Below are positions 59,012 through 64,000 of a DNA stretch of 64,000 nt, piece by piece. Position numbers and translations under genes: made by a program. The number at the start of each line of letters is the position of its first letter. Positions within the stretch are counted from its first letter, which is position 1. The stretch comes from Neopestalotiopsis rosae. Taxonomy: Eukaryota; Ascomycota; Sordariomycetes; Amphisphaeriales; Sporocadaceae. The stretch covers positions 3,596,001 through 3,660,000 of the forward strand of contig JALGAS010000005.1 in assembly GCA_023078685.1 (NCBI GenBank), given 5' to 3'. Below the pieces are notes generated by a model. The model made no database searches and was not told the origin of the DNA. It saw nothing but the letters and a program-made list of their open reading frames with translations.

Positions 59012-61922
59012 ATGGCTGGGTACCAGCACGACGAGGCAAACGGTGCCCCGCCAAATATTCTCGGATCAGTGTTTCCGGGTCGATATGTTTATCAGAGAAT
59101 GGACGCTGCTGTCGAAGGCCAAGCAGCAGACGTCGACATGACGGAACTAAACTCTTCTCACCACAATACCACCAAGAGCGGGACGATAGTAAATTCGTCT
59201 GTTGCCATGGATCCAATCTCACCGGCAACGGCACCCAACTCTCGTTCGGGAACAAGCTATGGCGCCGAAGATGTGTCGCCTATAACACCAGCTGGGCAAT
59301 CTGAAGTCGCACAGAGCCCTGGCGGCTTCGACTTGGGCACCAACAACGCCCCGTCGGCCGCACCGGCAGTTCGAAGACCATCGAGGAAATCCAGATTTAC
59401 GGAATTGCTTAGAAGGTCACTTTCGTCTTCGGTTTCGTCAAATGACGGCCGTGGTTCAGGATCAAGGTCGTTGTCAGGATTCGAGCCTACCAGAGAAATG
59501 ACCCAGCAGGACACGTCGTACAACCCAGCCCGATCGCAAAGCTCTGCTCATCAATTAGACCCCATCAACGAAAATGAAACCCCAGGAAACAGAGATGATG
59601 CGGACAACTTTTCGTTGAAATACAGTATGTGTTGTTTCCAGTTAACCAGCTCAACGTGCGCTTGCTAACCTCTTTCAAAACAGGCCAGGCTCCATTGGAC
59701 TGCCATTCAAGACGAGACGTTCACGTTCGGCGGCGTAGCTGGCTCTACATTATGCTCATGATTTTCTCACTCTATTCGACAGTATTGAGTGGAATTTGGT
59801 TCATTGTGGCAATTGTTCAGCCGAGATATGGCAAAGGTATCTCGTCAAGCAATGGTGCTGGTGTCGTTGCCCCATCTACAGCATCATTGGTGACAGCACT
59901 GCTGGCCAAGACTACAGAATTGACTTTTGTAACCGTTTTTGTTGCCTTCGTAGGTCAGGTATTGACACGAAGAGCCTTTATCAAGGGATCTCAGGGTGTT
60001 ACTCTTGCTGAGATGACCATGCGTAACTGGATCATTCAACCTGGTTCACTTTTCACGCATTGGGATAGTATACCGTACACTGGCGGGACGGTCCTGGGTG
60101 TTCTCACACTGGTTGCCACACTCGGTGGCATATTTTACACAACTGCATCGGACGCCATGGTCACGCCTAAACTGATCTTTGGCGATTGGGAAGACCGGAC
60201 AATAAGTGGGCTCGTGAAGGCTTCCTATGCCAACCCCTATTATGTCTTGGATTCGTGTACTACGCCCATCAACAAGACCATTGATGAGTGGAACGCTGGG
60301 CCATCATGCCTCGCTGTCTATTACTCAGGTCAGTCATACCGGAACTTGCTGGCGTATATGGCTACTTGGCAAAATCTTGTCAACTCTAGCTACACAGCAT
60401 CGACGAGCGATATATACGCAAGACCTGGAGGAACTGCGCTTTTATATGACAACACCACTCTTTACCCAGCTTGGGTTGATGGTGAATATAGCGACCCGGC
60501 CAAGCAATTTGATACGGCCAAAAGAGTCGTCAACAATGTGTCAATGTCTATGCCTCATCCAGGAGTGTACCAGGCTGCCACTGACCCCATAAATGGCATT
60601 CTGCAGCCCAGCGATCTATCAGGCGTGGGAGAGTATCAAATTAGAGCCAGTGTAGCCTCTCCAAGCCTAAACGTTCTTTGCGCAAACCTCAACAGAACAG
60701 AGCTGGAACCACTCATCTACGCAACGTGGCCAAATGCAAGAACTGTCAACACGGAGATACCATTCCAGCGTACCGGCGTTGACGACTGGCCAGATGACGT
60801 TCCTGTAGCGTCTGAAACCGAATGGCTGAACTCGACTGTCGTGGATGATATCTTCCTCTGGGGAGAAGAGTACGGTCGCCGTCCACCCGTGTTCCCAATG
60901 GTAAGCTCTTCAGTTTGTCCCATACTTTTGCCAGCCTTGCTAATCTTGATTAGTATCCCATTGACTTTAACATGATTACCAATACTTCGGTCATCAATTC
61001 CGACTCCATGTACATTCTCGCCAAATCTGGGCTCGTGGAGGACTACACAGTGTGCCAGCTCCGTTCCTGGTTGTCGCCCAAGTGTTCGACGCAATTTAAT
61101 ATTTCCGGCATTGCTGGTGCCCAGATGCGTGCCCACTGCGAAGATTCGAACGATGAGAACGCCTACTCTGAATCTCAGCCAGCCATGCCGGAGACCGGTA
61201 ATATGGACTGGAAGAACATGGTCGACCAGTGGCGTCTGAGCATGGATTTAAATGGCGGTACAACAAATAGCAACGCCTCAAACGCGCGCATTTTGACGAA
61301 TTTCATCCTCAACTCGACTCGCCTCGAGCCACTCCTTCCGTCCATGGGAGAAGCCCTTGCCGTTTTGGCATCGTCGACTCTCGTTATTGGCGGTCAAGAT
61401 GCGTCGTTTAAACAGTACTGGGACGCATCATATGGGGCGCAAGAGCTGCCGAATGGCGTATACGAGGATTTCAACGCCACCATCAAAATGCAGCAGTACG
61501 CGTCGTCACACACCGAAGACTGGCAAGCCATCTTCTATCCCGTCCTGGGCCTCGTCTTCGTGGTCAATGTCGTATGCCTGCTGTACCTCATCTTTGTCTA
61601 TGGCATGGTAACCGACTATACGGAACCGCGCAATATGTTCGCACTTGCCGTCAACTCACCACCATCGCGCCAGCTCGACGGTAGCTGCGGTGGTGGACCT
61701 CAAGCTCGTGAGCTCGTTGTTCCTTGGCGTGTCGGGTATGCTGAGAGTGCAAACCACTACTTCTTCGAAGAGGCAAGTGACCGACCTTTGAGGGGCAAGT
61801 GGAAAAATTCAGCCGCCACAAGCCGCACTTCGGGGTTGGGTCTTTTGGCCGAGCAGACGAATGAGGGAGGAAGATATCGAAACAGCTACCAGAAGTTGAG
61901 TGCTAGTCGCACGTTTTTGTAA
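59012..61922 (+). CDS. Large multi-pass membrane protein of unknown function
   Basis: Three exons: 59012-59624, 59684-60900, 60954-61922, 932 residues. About 210 N-terminal residues are Ser/Thr/Pro-rich and disordered, likely cytosolic. Hydrophobic segments follow: LYIMLMIFSLYSTVLSGIWFIVAIV, a second around TASLVTALLAKT...VTVFVAFVGQVL, a third at GTVLGVLTLVATLGGIFYT, and one near the C-terminus (AIFYPVLGLVFVVNVVCLLYLIFVYG). The long loop between the third and the last segment has many Asn-X-Ser/Thr sites and several Cys, so it is probably extracellular. The final 110 residues are cytosolic. Related proteins in ascomycete genomes are often labelled 'mcm2 3 5 family', which the sequence does not support: no AAA+ or MCM motif is present. 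Function is unknown. Confidence 0.82.
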
Positions 61923-63034
61923 GCTGTTAGCAAGGCTGGGAGACGGAGCTGTAATGACGAAGGAAATGAGAACCTTGGCTTTTTTTTTTTTTTTTTCGCG
62001 CATTTACGTCTGGTTGGCGAGCAGCATAGCATTGGCGTTTTGTGTGTTGTATACATTTCATAAATTAATAGGGCATTCAGTTGCCGAGGTGTGGGCAGGC
62101 GCAGAGACATCTAGGTTACACAGGAGTACAGAAACTTTATATACATGTACAAGGTCAGGTAAAACATGAAGAAACATCGACTCACCCTCCAATGAGGAAG
62201 TCGACCAATATAATACTTTGTCTCAGATAATTTTCCAGCGCTTATTTTCTGCTCAACCAGATCTGCAAACTTTAGTATTGCCGGTGGATAAAGAAGTTCC
62301 CAATTTTTGCGCAGTCAGTTGTCTTCCATCATGGATTGATTCGTCGCCCACATGTGCATATGGGCTGGTAACGTAGGTGATTTCTGTGCGCAATTTACCA
62401 ATACTACAGCTAGCTGCAAAGCAAAGGTTATGGATATCTCAAAAACATACACTGGGTTTGGCCATTTCCACTCCCCATGGCACTATTTATGCTTCCGATG
62501 TTATATATACCATGATGATGCTCCTCCCAATGCCAAAAAGGTCAGTCCTCTCACCACCGGCCATTTTGACGCCACCCAGGATTTCCGATCAGAAGCCTCA
62601 TTATCATGTCGGTTGAAACCATATTGACCCCAGTGGGAAAAAACAAAAACGGAAACGACTAGTAATCGCAGATGAAGTCAACAACAAAAATCAGAATAAC
62701 AAGTCTGGAGGGTATAGGTATAGAGCGCCCTCTCACTAACGCTCTCCCTAGCCAGAGCAGTAAATCCAGACTGCAAAACGCCATAAAACATTAAAAACCA
62801 TGAAATCCGGACGAGAGAAACTGTAACGAAGCAGGGAAAGCAAGCGCAATTGAAACAATTTCAAATCAAAAGTGGCCTTGATGTTGATGCATAGACTGGC
62901 TGTTCCTCGTTGAGATATTGTTTTCAGCTTGTTCGAGTTCGGATGACTGCGGTAGAATCGCGTTGAACCATTCCAGTTGATGGATTTGGATCAAAACGGA
63001 GGGGGCCAATTAGGATGATGAGCGAATGACGTCT
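61923..63034. other. Convergent intergenic region
   Basis: 3' flanks of the membrane-protein gene (plus) and Maf1 (minus). A 17-nt poly(T) run lies at 61980-61996. No gene is recognised. Confidence 0.5.
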
Positions 63035-64000
63035 CTACTCAATTTCCATCCTTGCGGCAATATCTTCACTCACGCCGCGCACCGGACTTTGTCGCATCTC
63101 GTCATCCTCGTCTTCATCTTCGCTTTCGCTTTGCAGATACTCGTCTTCGCTGTTTTCTTTCGACTGTGCTGCGTTGAGTGGGTCAAAGTCGATATCCTCA
63201 TCGGGATCCCAAATCTCCATTTCCGTGTCATCTTCGTCGTCGTCGCCATCGCTCTCAATGACTCTGTCTGCGATGCTGTCACCCAACCAGTAGTTGGCGC
63301 GCTTGTTGGCGCCGCTCGATGACACTAGAGACGGACTAATGACTGAGCTGCTCCCTCGCCTCATTCCGTTGGGCTTCAGGGCGGGCGACGAGTGCATAAT
63401 GGACGGCACACCTCTGACATACATGTATGCGACACGCTTTAGGCCCTTGTTGAAGAAGAAATAGTGCATTCTCCAAATGGCGGCCTCCTCCCCATCGAAT
63501 GGATCCGTGGCGGGTTGGTAGGAGAAACAGACACAGTCCTTTAGCTTCATCTCCTTATCTACCATGGCCCACATTTGAGGGCCCCATGGGGGGCTGCTGA
63601 TCGCCGCCGTTCCACCAGCAGCAGCAGGGGAACTGCCATAGTTCCGAAACGATGAGCTCATAGCCGGTGTCAACAGCGACGGCGGGCGCACATTGTTGAG
63701 AGTGTTATCAAAAGCCGCTATCGCGCGCCGGAGGTTGCGCTCACGGCGGAAATCGGACGGCCTCAAGACATGCGAGAAGTCGTAGTCGGGGTGGCTCGCG
63801 TTCAATGTTGCGATAAGGTAGGCAAAGGTCCGGCGACTTTGTATGTCTGATAGCGGACCAAATGGACTCGATCGCGACAGGTTCAATGATGCCGCCATTT
63901 GTTCGCGTTGTGGTGGTGACAGCGAAGCACCAAACTTGAGTAGCGCTGCATGTTTCGACTCGAGTGACTGATCAATCGACTTGTATAATTTCCTGTCCGA
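63035..64000 (-). CDS. MAF1: Maf1, repressor of RNA polymerase III (5' end outside window)
   Basis: Partial: 321 residues are visible, in frame to the right edge. The upstream part (KSIDQSLESKHAALLKFGAS) continues into PPQREQMAASLNLSRSSPFGPL, then SRRTFAYLIATLNASHPDYDFSHVL, CVCFSYQPATDPFDGEE and FFFNKGLKRVAYMYVRG, which are the conserved Maf1 blocks. The C-terminal 80 residues are very acidic (Asp/Glu) with an SPVRGVSEDI end. Maf1 is the phosphoregulated repressor that shuts down Pol III under stress or nutrient limitation, through TOR and PKA. The usual MKFLPV-type N-terminus is missing only because the window ends; it lies past position 64000. Confidence 0.95.
   Translation of the reverse strand, partial: SDRKLYKSIDQSLESKHAALLKFGASLSPPQREQMAASLNLSRSSPFGPLSDIQSRRTFAYLIATLNASHPDYDFSHVLRPSDFRRERNLRRAIAAFDNTLNNVRPPSLLTPAMSSSFRNYGSSPAAAGGTAAISSPPWGPQMWAMVDKEMKLKDCVCFSYQPATDPFDGEEAAIWRMHYFFFNKGLKRVAYMYVRGVPSIMHSSPALKPNGMRRGSSSVISPSLVSSSGANKRANYWLGDSIADRVIESDGDDDEDDTEMEIWDPDEDIDFDPLNAAQSKENSEDEYLQSESEDEDEDDEMRQSPVRGVSEDIAARMEIE

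Overview
This window is nuclear DNA of a filamentous ascomycete (Pezizomycotina). Genes are mostly intron-split, with short introns (about 43-160 bp, one of 241 bp), GT..AG ends and branch sites of the GCTAAC/GCTGAC type. Markers of the group include a secreted intradiol dioxygenase, a gEgh16-type secreted protein, fungal complex I and III subunits and a fungal Nup85. The gene set is typical of Sordariomycetes, and the secreted-protein content makes Hypocreales a reasonable guess. That last step is inference from gene content, not from any alignment.

Layout. 0.9-4.4 kb: a SET-domain lysine methyltransferase and a secreted intradiol dioxygenase, both on minus. 6.9-11.4 kb: a YchF/Obg-type GTPase with a 10-nt microexon, a small DUF952 protein, and a Rex3-type RNA exonuclease on minus. 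13.2-17.8 kb: a DUF676 lipase-like protein, an endonuclease III homologue, and a 72-residue AN1 zinc-finger protein on minus. 17.8-21.9 kb: no recognisable gene. 21.9-28.5 kb: glutathione-dependent formaldehyde dehydrogenase (minus) and the nucleoporin Nup85 (plus). 28.87-29.80 kb: a diverged, nested inverted-repeat element. 29.9-32.4 kb: a secreted GH92 alpha-mannosidase (minus). 33.3-36.4 kb: cytosolic methionyl-tRNA synthetase (minus) divergent from an LTO1-like gene (plus). 36.9-40.6 kb: a run of mitochondrial genes (complex I 21.3-kDa subunit, prohibitin 1, QCR8). 41.4-49.8 kb: an F-box-like orphan, a ten-exon SNF2/RING helicase (minus) and, head-to-head with it, an RPA1/MEIOB-like OB-fold protein (plus). 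50.2-52.1 kb: a 4-coumarate-CoA-ligase-like enzyme (minus). 52.1-55.5 kb: no recognisable gene. 55.5-61.9 kb: a gEgh16-type secreted protein and a large multi-pass membrane protein. 63.0-64.0 kb: Maf1 (minus), whose 5' end lies outside the window.

Most genes are housekeeping: translation (MetRS, LTO1, GTPase, Maf1), RNA processing, DNA repair, nuclear pore and respiration. A few are secreted or accessory: dioxygenase, GH92, gEgh16 and the CoA-ligase-like enzyme. I see no secondary-metabolite cluster, CRISPR array, prophage or intact transposon. The observations most worth following are the nested inverted repeat near 29.3 kb, the SNF2/RING gene facing an RPA-like ssDNA-binding gene, the 10-nt microexon, and a possible splice-controlled stop codon in the complex I subunit. 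Gene models were assembled by hand from splice signals. For the multi-exon genes I checked that the exon lengths sum to a multiple of three.
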